Shown: positions 18,288 to 28,446, counted from the first letter of the stretch. The stretch: DNA of 64,000 nucleotides from an uncultured Bacteroidota bacterium (GCA_946414435.1 CAMKOM010000010.1:31780-95779); one strand, 5' to 3'. Made by a program: numbers and translations. Notes: generated by a model not told the origin, from the letters alone.

Positions 18288-20867
18288 ATGAACACGAATA
18301 ATTTCACAATCAAGATGCAGGAAGTCTTGGAAAAGGCTTTCAACATTGCGCAAGCCGAAGGCAACCAAGCTGTGGAAACCGGCCACTTGCTGAAAGGTCT
18401 GCTGACCGAAGAGCAGAGCATCAGCCGATATATTCTGCAAAAGCACAATGTGTCGGAAAACTCTATGCTTCAAATAGTTGACAGCGTAATAAAATCGTAT
18501 GCGCGTGTGTCGGGCGGCAGTTTGTACCTGTCGTCGGATTTGAACGCGCTGCTGAACAACGCGCAACAATCGGCAACCAAAAACGGCGACCAGTTTGTTT
18601 CGGTTGAGCACGTATGGGTTGCGTTCTTCAGCATCAACGACCAGATTACCAAACTGTTGCAAGACCAAGGACTGAGCCGCAAATCGGTTGAGAACTGTAT
18701 AAAGGAAATCACCAAAGGCGAAAAAGTTACGAGCCAATCGGCAGAAGAGAGTTATATGGCGCTGTCGAAATACGCCGTGAACCTGAACGAGCAGGCCGCA
18801 ACCGGCAAACTCGACCCGGTGATTGGCCGTGACGACGAAATCCGCCGTATATTGCAGATTTTGAGCCGAAGAACGAAGAACAACCCTATTCTGATTGGCG
18901 AACCGGGCACCGGCAAAACAGCCATCGCCGAAGGCATTGCGCACCGAATTGTCAAGAACGACGTGCCAGAAAACCTGAAAACCAAGAAGTTATACTCGCT
19001 TGATATGGGCGCTTTGGTTGCAGGCGCAAAATACAAAGGCGAGTTTGAAGAGCGACTTAAAAGCGTTGTTAATGAAGTAATTAAATCGGACGGCGAGATA
19101 ATCCTGTTCATCGACGAAATTCATACACTGGTGGGCGCCGGAAAGAGCGAGGGCGCAATGGACGCGGCCAACATTCTGAAACCGGCTCTGGCTCGTGGCG
19201 ACCTGCGCGTGATTGGCGCCACAACGCTCGACGAGTATCAGAAATATTTTGAGAAAGACAAGGCGCTTGAACGTCGTTTCCAAATTGTAATGGTTGACGA
19301 ACCCGACATAAACAGTTCAATATCAATACTCCGTGGCTTGAAAGAGCGGTACGAAATGCACCATAAGGTTCAGATTCTTGACGACGCGATAATTGCCGCC
19401 GTCGAACTGTCGAACCGCTACATCACCGACCGTTTCCTGCCCGACAAGGCCATCGACCTGATTGACGAAGCGGCGTCGAAACTGCGGCTGGAAATGAATT
19501 CGGTGCCGGAAGACATCGACGAACTGCAGCGCGACATTATGCAGTTGGAAATTGAGCGCGAGGCCATCAAACGCGAGGGTAACACGGCTAAAACCAATTC
19601 AATCAGCGAGGAACTGAACGCGAAGAACGCAGAATTGACATCGAAAATGGCAAAATGGAAGTCGGAAAAGGCGATTCTGGACGACATCCAAAGCAAGAAA
19701 AAACAGATTGAGGACTTGAAATATCAAGCCACACAGGCCGAACGCAGCGGCGACTACGGCAAGGTGGCCGAAATCCGCTACGGCCGAATCAAAGAGTGCG
19801 AGGCGGCCATCGAGAAGCAAAAAGCGCTGCTCGAAGGCTCTGACACAATGATTCGCGAGGTGGTGACACCTGAAGATATTGCCGAAGTGGTGTCGAAATG
19901 GACACATATCCCGGTGACGAAAATGCTTCAGACAGAGCGAGATAAACTCATCAACCTTGAAGACGAACTGCACAAGCGCGTCATTGGGCAGGACCACGCC
20001 ATCGAGGCCATCGCAAACGCTGTGCGCCGCAGCCGCGCCGGACTTCAGGACGCCAACAAGCCCATCGGGTCGTTCATCTTTCTGGGCACCACGGGCGTGG
20101 GCAAAACCGAACTGGCAAAGGCTCTGGCCGGATTCCTGTTCAACGACGAGAACCAAATGACAAGAATCGATATGTCGGAATATCAGGAACGGCACTCTGT
20201 GTCGAGGCTGATTGGCGCGCCCCCGGGATATGTGGGCTACGACGAGGGCGGACAACTGACTGAGGCCGTCAGGCGGAAACCCTACTCGGTTGTGCTGCTC
20301 GACGAGATTGAGAAGGCTCACCCCGACGTGTTCAACATCTTGCTGCAAGTGCTCGACGACGGCCGGCTGACCGACAACAAGGGCCGGACGGTGAACTTCA
20401 AGAACACCATTATAATAATGACATCGAATTTGGGTTCGGACATCATCCAACGTGAATTCTCGACAATGAACGACAGCAACCGCCGCGAGGTTATGGACAA
20501 GGCGCAAAGCGAAGTTATGGGGCTGCTGCGGGCGTCGATGAAGCCGGAATTTCTGAACCGAATTGACGAGATTATAATGTTCACACCGCTGTTCAAAGAC
20601 GACGTGCGCAAGATTGTGAAACTGCAAATTGCCCGTCTGGCCGACCGTCTGGCCAAAAACGGCATCAGCATTGAGGCCAACGAGCAAGCCATCGACCTGA
20701 TTGCCGCCGAAGGCTACGACGTCACTTTGGGCGCCCGACCGATAAAGCGGTTGATAGAACGTGCTGTGCTGAATCCGCTGTCAACGGCCATTATCAAAGG
20801 CGAAGTGGACAACACGAAGAAAATCACCATTGACGGAAGCAGCGGAACTATCAGACTTACAAACTGA
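18288..20867 (+). CDS. clpB: ATP-dependent chaperone ClpB
   Basis: 859 residues from the ATG at 18288, matching the family's normal start ([18 protein letters not shown]). Domains in order: N-terminal Clp repeat domain (about 1-145), AAA-1 with GEPGTGKTA and FIDEIHTL, the coiled-coil middle domain (about 400-525), and AAA-2 with [21 protein letters not shown] and the sensor-2 GARPIKR region. It has no ClpP-binding IGF loop, which separates it from ClpA/ClpC. It disaggregates proteins together with DnaK. The gene is monocistronic, with a terminator directly after it. Confidence 0.96.
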   Translation: MNTNNFTIKMQEVLEKAFNIAQAEGNQAVETGHLLKGLLTEEQSISRYILQKHNVSENSMLQIVDSVIKSYARVSGGSLYLSSDLNALLNNAQQSATKNGDQFVSVEHVWVAFFSINDQITKLLQDQGLSRKSVENCIKEITKGEKVTSQSAEESYMALSKYAVNLNEQAATGKLDPVIGRDDEIRRILQILSRRTKNNPILIGEPGTGKTAIAEGIAHRIVKNDVPENLKTKKLYSLDMGALVAGAKYKGEFEERLKSVVNEVIKSDGEIILFIDEIHTLVGAGKSEGAMDAANILKPALARGDLRVIGATTLDEYQKYFEKDKALERRFQIVMVDEPDINSSISILRGLKERYEMHHKVQILDDAIIAAVELSNRYITDRFLPDKAIDLIDEAASKLRLEMNSVPEDIDELQRDIMQLEIEREAIKREGNTAKTNSISEELNAKNAELTSKMAKWKSEKAILDDIQSKKKQIEDLKYQATQAERSGDYGKVAEIRYGRIKECEAAIEKQKALLEGSDTMIREVVTPEDIAEVVSKWTHIPVTKMLQTERDKLINLEDELHKRVIGQDHAIEAIANAVRRSRAGLQDANKPIGSFIFLGTTGVGKTELAKALAGFLFNDENQMTRIDMSEYQERHSVSRLIGAPPGYVGYDEGGQLTEAVRRKPYSVVLLDEIEKAHPDVFNILLQVLDDGRLTDNKGRTVNFKNTIIIMTSNLGSDIIQREFSTMNDSNRREVMDKAQSEVMGLLRASMKPEFLNRIDEIIMFTPLFKDDVRKIVKLQIARLADRLAKNGISIEANEQAIDLIAAEGYDVTLGARPIKRLIERAVLNPLSTAIIKGEVDNTKKITIDGSSGTIRLTN

Positions 20868-20888
20868 TAATATATGAATCCTAATAAG

Positions 20889-20921
20889 AAAAAACGCGCT
20901 CGGAAATGAGCGCGTTTTTTT
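20889..20921. terminator. Bidirectional terminator between clpB and a convergent lipoprotein gene
   Basis: AAAAAACGCGCTC pairs with GAGCGCGTTTTTT across a 6-base loop. It has A and T tracts on both sides, so it can stop transcripts from either direction. Confidence 0.9.
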
Positions 20922-20949
20922 GTGCTATGCATATTTAACAATGCCAACA

Positions 20950-21732
20950 TTACGGACGCTTAAGCGGACGAATAGATAATCCATTGCAGCGGTCGTTGTG
21001 GCTCGACGGGTACACGTTGTTGCTGTTAAATTCGATGCACTGGGCGCAGCTCGGTTTGTTCCCATAGAGCGAACTCGACCAATAGTAACCCGCGTCACCT
21101 GCAAAATAGGGCCCCGAATTGAAGCGATAACCTGCCGCGGGAAGGAAAATATGGGCATCGGACAACGAATATGAATCTAACGCTGTGCCGCCAACATAAA
21201 CCTTGACACCCTTGTCGCCATCAGATTTTGCACGATAAACTATGTAGCCGTGTACATTCTGCTCATTGTAATTATTCGTCCACACCCAATAGCACTGGTT
21301 GCTTAGTTCGTCCCAATCGGCTGTGGCTGGCATTGAGTAATCTGCGCCATACACGGCAGTAGCAACATCGTCGGCAGGTTCGAGTGTTGTCTTGTTGTCA
21401 ATTGTGCCATTACTTGCGTTCTTATTATATTTTGTGAGCGAGCTATTTGTAGCATTACAATATTTGTAGGTGTCCCAATAGTATTTGGATTTAGTTTGGG
21501 TTTCGCCCCAAGCGTAATAATTGCCATAATCCCATGGGTTGGCCGCACCCACATTGCAAATGGCCCAAAGGTTGCCACTTTCAAGGCCCAAATCGACAAC
21601 ATTAGTGTTGACACTCATGTTCTCGTTGACGTTGCCATTGCCGCCACTATTATCATCATCACCTTTGTCACAGGCGACAAACGATGTTGCAATCATTGCG
21701 AGCATCGCCACTGAAAAAAACTTTTTTGTCAT
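20950..21732 (-). CDS. Surface lipoprotein with Fib-succ-major/DUF1566-like domain
   Basis: 260 residues. A lipoprotein signal (MLAMIATSFVAC) is followed by an acidic, glycine/asparagine-rich linker (DKGDDDNSGGNG), a pattern that favours surface export in Bacteroidota. The body has the hallmark VDLGLESGNLWAICNVGA, NYYAWGE, FLPAAGYR, GYYWSSS and LSIRPLKR motifs of a repeat family common in Bacteroidales and Fibrobacter. The molecular role is unknown; binding to surfaces or glycans is a guess. It is convergent with clpB and shares its terminator. Confidence 0.82.
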   Translation of the reverse strand: MTKKFFSVAMLAMIATSFVACDKGDDDNSGGNGNVNENMSVNTNVVDLGLESGNLWAICNVGAANPWDYGNYYAWGETQTKSKYYWDTYKYCNATNSSLTKYNKNASNGTIDNKTTLEPADDVATAVYGADYSMPATADWDELSNQCYWVWTNNYNEQNVHGYIVYRAKSDGDKGVKVYVGGTALDSYSLSDAHIFLPAAGYRFNSGPYFAGDAGYYWSSSLYGNKPSCAQCIEFNSNNVYPSSHNDRCNGLSIRPLKRP

Positions 21733-22007
21733 AATTGAAAGATTTATATGGTTATAAAACGCATATCAAATGTAGATGTTTTTTTTTGAAAAAGACAAGA
21801 ATATAGTGAAATTGTTATTAAAACATCTCTGATTATCAAACACTTATACCTTTCTGCAATTATTTATGACAACTAACAAATAAAATATATGCGTAAGAAC
21901 ACTTTTAAAGCCATCGTTTCCGAAATTTTTCTTAAAATAGCAATTTGAAAGTTGAACGATGACCGGCTTCCACCAGATGCCGTCATAACACACACAAATA
22001 CAACACG

Positions 22008-24740
22008 ATGAAACTAAAAACATCAATCAGGACACGAATGATAGTGGGTATTTTACTCACATCGATGGTAACATTCTCGCTTTCGGTTTACTACTGCGCA
22101 TCGCGGACAAAAAGAATGGTGAAAAACCGCGCGAAGACCATTGTAACAATGAATGGAGAGAACAACGCCGATGCCATTGCGGCAAAAATATCGAACTACT
22201 ACACAACCATCAAAGCCGTGGCATCGCTATATGCAGGGTACTACGACACCGATGAAGACCAACGCCGTCTGATAACCAACGAAAACAACCGCAAGGTACT
22301 TCAGCAGAACCCCGACTTGGTGAAGATGAATGACAACTGGAACATCGAAGAATCGGACTTTAAAGAAGTGTCGGGGCCGTCATTGGAAAAACTGCAGAAC
22401 AAGGACGCGAGCGCTTATCTGTGCCGACTGGCCACACCTATAAAATACGAAGGCTCGTTTGTCGGCGAGGTATCGGCAAGCATAATTGTCGACAGCCTTT
22501 TGAACGGTTTCGAATACGCTTTCGGCGACACTCTGAACGAGAAAGTGTACATAGTCACCGGACAAGGTAATGTGGCATATAGCAGCAATACTAACGACCG
22601 CGGAAAACAATTGAGCGATGTGCTGTCGGCCTACTACCGCGAATATGGTATCGAAAAATATGTAAAAGAACACATTCCGTACATCGAAGAATGCAAAGTC
22701 TCAGGCTCTGAACCGAATGTCGTTTGCATCACCCCTATCAGGCTGTCAGAAAACAAGCAATGGACTCTCTGCGTGCTGATTCCGAAACTGAGTGTTCTGG
22801 GCGACGCTAAAAACATCACTCTCACAACAATATTGCTGATGATTTTTTGCTTTGCCATTCTTACAACAATCACGTTATTGATTGCCAATAAGATAAGCAA
22901 ATCGCTAAAAACCATAAACGCCGCACTTGTTGATGTTTCGGATGGCGACATCAAGAACAACAATGAGCTGAGCGAAACACCGATGACAGAAATCAATAAC
23001 ATAAACGAATCGATGAAGTCTGTTATCTGCGGACTGATTAAGGCTGCAGAATTCTCGGAACAGATCGGCAGCGGCAATCTTGATACCGAATTCACCGCGC
23101 TCAGCGCCAACGACAAGCTCGGCAATGCACTCATCAATATGCGTGACAATCTGATAAAAGCCGATAAAGATGCTAAAGAACGCAAGATCGCCGATGAGAA
23201 GGTTAACTGGGCAACATCCGGTTTAGCGAAATTTGGTGAGATTTTACATACCAACAGTCAGAACATCAACGATTTGTCATACGAGATTCTGCGAAATTTG
23301 ATTAAATACATTGATGTGAACCAAGGTGCAATCTATGTGCTTGACGACACCAAGGAAGAACCCGAATATGAGATGACCGCCGCTATTGCCTACGACCGAC
23401 GGAAGTTCCTGCAAAAACGCTTTGCTGTGGGTGAAGACCTGGTTGGCCGCTGCGCTTACGAGCGTAAAACCATCTATATGACCGACATCCCGAAGGACTA
23501 CATCAATATAACATCGGGTATGGGAAGCGCCACCGCCTCAACCCTACTGCTTGTTCCTCTGGTTCTGAACGACAATGTGTTCGGTATCATCGAGCTAGCA
23601 TCATTCCACACGCTCGATGACTACAAAATCAACTTTGTTGAAAAGGTGGGCGAAAGTATTGCATCGACAATATCGACTGTGAAAATCAACGAGCGCACCA
23701 ACAATCTGCTGAACCAGTCGAAAGTGCAGGCCGAAGAGTTGGCGTCGAAGGAAGAAGAGATGCGGCAGAACATGGAAGAGCTGCAGGCTACTCAGGAAGA
23801 AGCCGCCCGCCGCGAGAACGAGTCGAACGCAATCATAAAAGTGATAAATGACAAAATGATTGTGGTTGAATACGATATGGAAGGAATGGTGACCAATGTC
23901 AACGACAATTATGCAAAAATGCTCGGCACGACAAAAGAAAATATCATTGGACAAAAATCGGATGAAGGTGTTGACCTAACACCTGAAAAACGCACCAGCT
24001 ACCTTCAGATGTGGAACATGCTACGCCGCGGACAAGTTGTTACCGAAACCAGCCATATCACACTAAACAACAAGGATTTGTGGATTCAAGAAACATACAC
24101 GCCAGTGTTTGACCAAAATGAAACCGCACCCTACAAGGTTGTCAAAGTTGGTATCGACATTACCGACCATGTAAAAGCTCAGGAAGCACTCAACGACCTT
24201 GAGAAAGAGAAGGCTGAATACGCACAGAAGATTGCCGAACTTGAAAACCAGCAGCTAGAACCCACAGCTGCAGCGCAAAAAAAATCGGGCAAAACTGTTA
24301 AAAAAGATGCCGAAGACGACAATGAGTTCAATGCCGCTGTTGGCGAGCAGGAACTGATTGCCTGGGGCAGCGCTAACGAAACCGGAATTATTGAGATTGA
24401 TGAGCAGCTGAAACAACTCACCGAACTGGCCAATACCGTCTACACAACGTTCCGCGCCAACAAGTCGAAGAAAGAGATGAAAGACACGTTGCGCAGCCTG
24501 AGTGATTTCGCCGCTTACCATTTCGGAACTATCGAAGGTTATGCCGACGAGTCGGGATTCAGCGATGCAAAACAGATGAAACAGTCGTTCAAGGACTTCA
24601 GCGCGAAAATCAGCGAATTCGCAAAACTCTACGCCGATGGCAAGGTGAAATCGGCCGACGCTCTGATGCTGTTTATGAACAACTGGATGAAAGCCGATTT
24701 TGCACAAATGAAACTGCTGGCAGAAAGCTTGAAGAAATAA
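22008..24740 (+). CDS. Membrane sensor: Cache-HAMP-GAF-PAS with C-terminal degenerate hemerythrin domain
   Basis: 910 residues. TM1 is at about 11-30 and an extracytoplasmic Cache-like domain at 40-262. TM2 is at about 271-293, then a HAMP-type linker and helix (294-400), a GAF domain (about 405-560), coiled coil (565-605), PAS (about 607-725) and a linker. The last 130 residues follow the bacteriohemerythrin pattern: W786, GIIEIDEQ, AAYHF, LxxWM. Of the usual iron ligands only H838 remains; the others read L801, I842, M857, F861, D897 and K902. There is no kinase, GGDEF, SpoIIE or MCP output domain, so signalling must act through a protein partner. It may serve the SiaB/SiaC pair 10 kb away; that is inference. 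Confidence 0.8.
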   Translation: MKLKTSIRTRMIVGILLTSMVTFSLSVYYCASRTKRMVKNRAKTIVTMNGENNADAIAAKISNYYTTIKAVASLYAGYYDTDEDQRRLITNENNRKVLQQNPDLVKMNDNWNIEESDFKEVSGPSLEKLQNKDASAYLCRLATPIKYEGSFVGEVSASIIVDSLLNGFEYAFGDTLNEKVYIVTGQGNVAYSSNTNDRGKQLSDVLSAYYREYGIEKYVKEHIPYIEECKVSGSEPNVVCITPIRLSENKQWTLCVLIPKLSVLGDAKNITLTTILLMIFCFAILTTITLLIANKISKSLKTINAALVDVSDGDIKNNNELSETPMTEINNINESMKSVICGLIKAAEFSEQIGSGNLDTEFTALSANDKLGNALINMRDNLIKADKDAKERKIADEKVNWATSGLAKFGEILHTNSQNINDLSYEILRNLIKYIDVNQGAIYVLDDTKEEPEYEMTAAIAYDRRKFLQKRFAVGEDLVGRCAYERKTIYMTDIPKDYINITSGMGSATASTLLLVPLVLNDNVFGIIELASFHTLDDYKINFVEKVGESIASTISTVKINERTNNLLNQSKVQAEELASKEEEMRQNMEELQATQEEAARRENESNAIIKVINDKMIVVEYDMEGMVTNVNDNYAKMLGTTKENIIGQKSDEGVDLTPEKRTSYLQMWNMLRRGQVVTETSHITLNNKDLWIQETYTPVFDQNETAPYKVVKVGIDITDHVKAQEALNDLEKEKAEYAQKIAELENQQLEPTAAAQKKSGKTVKKDAEDDNEFNAAVGEQELIAWGSANETGIIEIDEQLKQLTELANTVYTTFRANKSKKEMKDTLRSLSDFAAYHFGTIEGYADESGFSDAKQMKQSFKDFSAKISEFAKLYADGKVKSADALMLFMNNWMKADFAQMKLLAESLKK

Positions 24741-24763
24741 TCGGCAACCGCCATAAAACAAAT

Positions 24764-24796
24764 AAGGCCGCCCCCACTCGGGAACGGCCTTTTTTG
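24764..24796 (+). terminator. Terminator of the sensor gene
   Basis: AAGGCCG pairs with CGGCCTT, with additional CCC/GGG pairing inside the loop region, and is followed by T6. It lies in the convergent gap before the ACT-domain gene. Confidence 0.82.
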
Positions 24797-24813
24797 TGTA
24801 TCAGGCACAAGTT

Positions 24814-25239
24814 CTACAACGCGCACAACTCGCTTTCCGTCAGGCAATTCAACGAATTGCGGCGGATAACTTCGTGAGCGGCTTCCATATTGTTGGGACG
24901 CAAGATGACCACACCGCTGGCGTTGTCAGAGAAGCAGTACATATACTCGATGCTGATGCCTGCCTTGGTGAAAAACTCAATTGTTTCAGAGAATTTACCG
25001 ACGGTGGCGTCGGTTTTCACGGCTAGAACGTCGCTCAAGTTGGCCGAAACGCCCTGCGCCTTCAGCAGTTGAAAAGCCTTGTGCTGGTTGGTGGTTATCA
25101 GACGCAAGATGCCGTACTCGGTGGTATCGGCAACGGTTGCCGCAATGATGCGGATGTTCTCTTTGCTCAAAAATGAGAGAATCTCGTTCAAACGTCCGAA
25201 CTTGTTCTCTACAAAAACTGATATTTGACTGATTGTCAT
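24814..25239 (-). CDS. Tandem ACT-domain protein
   Basis: 141 residues made of two ACT domains: about 1-70, opening SQISVFVENKFGRLNEI, and about 70-141, with ISIEYMYCFSDNASGVVIL. ACT domains bind amino acids or related small effectors at dimer interfaces. Genes of this type commonly follow phenylacetate-CoA ligase genes in Bacteroidota and archaea. Here the stop of the ligase lies 20 bases upstream, so this is probably a regulatory partner sensing an aromatic amino acid or aryl acid. The specific ligand cannot be read from sequence. Confidence 0.88.
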   Translation of the reverse strand: MTISQISVFVENKFGRLNEILSFLSKENIRIIAATVADTTEYGILRLITTNQHKAFQLLKAQGVSANLSDVLAVKTDATVGKFSETIEFFTKAGISIEYMYCFSDNASGVVILRPNNMEAAHEVIRRNSLNCLTESELCAL

Positions 25240-25259
25240 AGTTTTATAATTTTAGAGTT

Positions 25260-26567
25260 TTAAACCAATTTACGCAAATCCTTCACACGTACAGCCTTGC
25301 CTTCCGACTGCGGAAGCGAGCCGCGCTCGACAAGTTTCACCTTCGGCGTAACCAAAATCTCGTCTTTCAACCGATGGGTGATTTCCTTTGTCAGGCTCTG
25401 CAGTTTGCCGAAATCGTCGGTCTGCAGGTCGCCCAATTCCACTTCCACAATAATCTCGTCGTTGTTGTCGACGGGCTGGATGGTGATAAGGTAGTTCGAG
25501 CCCAACTCGGGGAACTGCATAAGAATCTTCTCAATCTGAATTGGGAAGATGTTCACGCCCTTGACAATGAACATATCGTCGCTGCGGCCCTTCATACGGT
25601 CCAAGCGGCGGTGTGTGCGGCCGCAGGGGCACGGACCTGTCAGGATGCGGGTAAGGTCGCGGGTGCGGTAGCGCAAGAGCGGCATACCTTCGCGGTCGAG
25701 CGTGGTGAGCACCATTTCGCCTACTTCGCCGTCTGGCACAGGTTCAAGTGTCTCTGGGTCAACGATTTCCACAATATATGAATCTTCCCAAATGTGCATT
25801 CCATTTTGCTCTTTGCACTCGAAAGCCACGCCTGGGCCGCTCATTTCGGTCATACCGAAACTGTTGTAGGCCTTCACGCCGAAGCGCTCTTCAATCTTGC
25901 GGCGAGTCTCTTCGGTATGTGGTTCAGCACCAATAAGAAACGTGTGCAGGTGAGTATCTTTGCGCGGGTCGATGCCTTCTTCTTCAAACACGTCGGCAAG
26001 GCGCAGCGCATAACTTGGTATGGCGTGGATGGCGGTGGTGCCATAGTCCATAATGCACTTAATCTGACGTTTGCTGTTGCCTGCCGCGGCGGGAATCGAC
26101 AATGCGCCGAGCCACTCAATGCCCGCCTGCATTCCAAGTCCGCCTGTGAACATTCCGTAGCCCGACGAGTTCTGAATCACGTCAGTGTCGCGCAAGCCCA
26201 CCATATAGAAACTGCGAGCCACGCGGTTTGCCCAAGTGTCGATGTCGTGCTTGGTATGGCAGATAACAGTTGGGTTACCCGTGGTGCCGCTCGATGAGTG
26301 TAAACGGATGAGTTCTTTCTTGTCAACTGCCAAAAAACCAAACGGATAGTTGTCGCGCATATCCTGTTTAACGGTGAACGGCAGTTTGCGCAAATCGGCA
26401 AGCGTCTGGATAGTGTCGGCCGTGATGCCCAACTCACCATAGAGTTTCGAGTAGAAAGGCGACTTAAGCGCCTGTTTCACAGTCCATTTCAATCGCTCAA
26501 GTTGCAAGGCTTCAAGTTCCTTGCGTGGCATTTTTTCAATTTCAGGTTGATAATAAAATCCGTCCAT
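25260..26567 (-). CDS. paaK: Phenylacetate--CoA ligase
   Basis: 435 residues, an adenylate-forming enzyme that makes aryl-acetyl-CoA from an aryl acid, ATP and CoA. The AMP-binding motif SSSGTTGNPTV is near residue 90. YNSFGMTEMSGPG and the hinge region LRYRTRDLTRIL are present. The C-terminal domain is complete, with GRSDDMFIVKGVNIFP. In anaerobes this enzyme usually recycles arylacetates made from aromatic amino acids through aminotransferase and oxidoreductase steps. The aminotransferase two genes upstream fits that idea, though no indolepyruvate oxidoreductase is in the window. Confidence 0.93.
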   Translation of the reverse strand: MDGFYYQPEIEKMPRKELEALQLERLKWTVKQALKSPFYSKLYGELGITADTIQTLADLRKLPFTVKQDMRDNYPFGFLAVDKKELIRLHSSSGTTGNPTVICHTKHDIDTWANRVARSFYMVGLRDTDVIQNSSGYGMFTGGLGMQAGIEWLGALSIPAAAGNSKRQIKCIMDYGTTAIHAIPSYALRLADVFEEEGIDPRKDTHLHTFLIGAEPHTEETRRKIEERFGVKAYNSFGMTEMSGPGVAFECKEQNGMHIWEDSYIVEIVDPETLEPVPDGEVGEMVLTTLDREGMPLLRYRTRDLTRILTGPCPCGRTHRRLDRMKGRSDDMFIVKGVNIFPIQIEKILMQFPELGSNYLITIQPVDNNDEIIVEVELGDLQTDDFGKLQSLTKEITHRLKDEILVTPKVKLVERGSLPQSEGKAVRVKDLRKLV

Positions 26568-26573
26568 TTTTAT

Positions 26574-26611
26574 AAATGTTTAGCGGTAAGTGTTTAGTGT
26601 TTAGTATTTTG
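26574..26611. repeat. Short-period repeat upstream of paaK
   Basis: Contains GTTTAG three times with the related word GGTAAGTGTTTAG. It is the same word family as at 6758-6894 and 34621-34665. It fills the gap between the four-helix protein gene and the paaK start codon. Confidence 0.65.
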
Positions 26612-26977
26612 TTATTCTTTGTCTAAATTATTACGCAATACGCTCAATTGTGCTGAAATATGCTCAATTAATGGTCTGATTTCTGCAATATCGCTATCCG
26701 AAATATAATCTAAATCTTTGGCAATAAACAATTGAGAAAGTGTTTCCATTAGTGAACCGTACGCTATTTCGATGAATCGTATTTTTTCTTTTGGTGAGAT
26801 TCTTCCCGAGCCTTCAGCAATATTTGATGATACCGAAACGGCAGCTCGTTGGATTTGAGAAGCTAATCCATACTTTTCTGTATTGGAAAATTTGGCAGAA
26901 AGAATATATATTGCCTTTGCCAATTCACGAGCATTTTTCCAAACTTCGAGTTTTTCAAAACTATATGAGTAACTCAT
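26612..26977 (-). CDS. Four-helix bundle protein (S23/IVP family)
   Basis: 121 residues from the ATG at 26975-26977 (MSYSYSFEKLEVWKNA). It has the family pattern FEKLEVWKNARELAKAIY, the SQIQRAAVSVSSNIAEGSGR core, and the final helix ending LSVLRNNL. This family forms a homopentameric four-helix bundle; it is encoded in 23S rRNA intervening sequences in some bacteria and as free-standing genes in many Bacteroidota. Its function is unknown. Its insertion between paaK and the aminotransferase gene, flanked by short repeats on both sides, suggests a recent insertion. Confidence 0.85.
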   Translation of the reverse strand: MSYSYSFEKLEVWKNARELAKAIYILSAKFSNTEKYGLASQIQRAAVSVSSNIAEGSGRISPKEKIRFIEIAYGSLMETLSQLFIAKDLDYISDSDIAEIRPLIEHISAQLSVLRNNLDKE

Positions 26978-27036
26978 TTCTCTGCTGTTTTGCAAATTAT
27001 ATTCACTTCTTACCTCTCAACTCTCCCCTCTCGCCT

Positions 27037-28341
27037 TTAGTGGTTCTCCGCAAACAGTTTCATTCTTTCGTCAAGCAGCGCATAATGGTGCGGCTGAATG
27101 TTAGATGAGCAGGCGCGGATGCCGTTGCGGGTGCTGCCCGTGGTTGACAGGTCGATGCCGCTAACTCCGTAATACAGAAGTTCTTTCAGCAGTTCGGCGC
27201 CTGGCATATTCTTGTAGCCGATGGTGAAGAAGAATCCGTCGCTCACGTCAACAGTGTTGTCTTTGTCGTAAACAACATTGAACCCATGACGCTCCATTAT
27301 CTCCTTGATTTTGCGCGCTCTATCGCCATACTCCTTAATGTCGGCCACAAACTTGTAGGTGCCGTCGCAAGCGGCTTTCAGCATTGCGGCCATTGCGCAC
27401 TGCGCCGAGTGCGACACGCCCGACGAGAAGGTGTAAAGGAACACATAACCGAAGGCGGCGCCAAAGCGCGGAATATTGTATCGGTCTTTAAGCGACTGAT
27501 AATGACGTTGATAGAGTTTATCGGAAATGCAAGCCATTGCAATGCGCTGGCCCGCGTAACTGAATATCTTCGACGCGCTCATAAGCATAACATAATTGTC
27601 GGTGTAGTGCGACACGCTGGCCACGTAAGGCGGCTGGAACGGCGTGCCAAAATCCTGACGGAAGTCCATTGTCATATACGCAAGGTCCTCAATCACAACA
27701 ACGTCATACTTTGTGGCAAGGCGGCCAATGACTTCCAACTCCTGGTCGTTCAGGCACATCCACGACGGGTTGTTCGGGCTCGAATAGAGCACCGCGCAGA
27801 TGTTGCCCTGCTTGAAATAACTCTCGATTTTGGCCTCAAGTTTGTCGCCACGGAAATCGGCAATGTCGAACGACGCCACCTTGACGCCGATAACGCCCGC
27901 CTGCATTTTCTGCACAGGGAATCCTGGGTCGATGTAGAGCACGGTGTCCTTCTTCGGGTCGAGTTGCGAGCAGAGCATAAGCGACGCAAACGACGCCTGC
28001 ATTGAGCCCACAGTCGGGATGCAGCCTTCGGGCTTGATGTCGGTGTTGACAAACGCCTTGATGAAGCGCGATGCCTGCTCCTTCACTTCGGGAATACCGT
28101 CGATAATCGGGTATTTCGAAGCCACGCCGCGGCGCAGAGCCTCGCATTCGGCCTCAACGCCCACAGCCGACGGCGGCAAGCCTGGCACACCCATTTCAAA
28201 ATGGATGAACTCGGTGCCCGTCTGCTTTTCGGCGGCACGCACAATGGCACCCACCTGACGTATCGAAGCGGTCTTTATATCGTTGATTTCCAAATCTTTC
28301 ATTATCCCGTCGATGACTGACGGCTCGATGACTGTTTTCAT
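27037..28341 (-). CDS. PLP-dependent class I/II aminotransferase
   Basis: 434 residues, fold type I. PLP-site residues are visible: SSPNNPS, EDLAYMTMDF and the Schiff-base lysine in SASKIFSYAGQR. The N-terminal part (FEMGVPGLPPS, SKYPIIDGIPEVKEQASRF) matches the aspartate/aromatic aminotransferase subfamily found beside phenylacetate-CoA ligase in gut Bacteroidales. It probably interconverts aromatic amino acids and 2-oxo acids. Substrate choice is inferred from neighbours only. Confidence 0.88.
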   Translation of the reverse strand: MKTVIEPSVIDGIMKDLEINDIKTASIRQVGAIVRAAEKQTGTEFIHFEMGVPGLPPSAVGVEAECEALRRGVASKYPIIDGIPEVKEQASRFIKAFVNTDIKPEGCIPTVGSMQASFASLMLCSQLDPKKDTVLYIDPGFPVQKMQAGVIGVKVASFDIADFRGDKLEAKIESYFKQGNICAVLYSSPNNPSWMCLNDQELEVIGRLATKYDVVVIEDLAYMTMDFRQDFGTPFQPPYVASVSHYTDNYVMLMSASKIFSYAGQRIAMACISDKLYQRHYQSLKDRYNIPRFGAAFGYVFLYTFSSGVSHSAQCAMAAMLKAACDGTYKFVADIKEYGDRARKIKEIMERHGFNVVYDKDNTVDVSDGFFFTIGYKNMPGAELLKELLYYGVSGIDLSTTGSTRNGIRACSSNIQPHHYALLDERMKLFAENH

Positions 28342-28354
28342 TTTATATGCTTTT

Positions 28355-28446
28355 GACTTCAGACTTCAGACCACAGACAACGGACGCACTCGGTGCGTCC
28401 CTACCGCAATCCTAAATCCTAACTTCTAATTTCTAAATTCCTGATT
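28355..28446. repeat. Composite repeat between aminotransferase and purA
   Basis: Three elements in a row. At 28355-28385 is a period-8 stretch (GACTTCA units). At 28382-28400 is a perfect 8-bp hairpin, GGACGCAC with GTGCGTCC, and a 3-base loop. At 28408-28446 is a 7-8 base repeat around CTAAATC and CTAATTT. The last runs over the 3' end of purA. Confidence 0.7.

Noticed and set aside
19599..20687. 362-residue frame opposite clpB
   Set aside because: Antisense shadow of a full-length ClpB.
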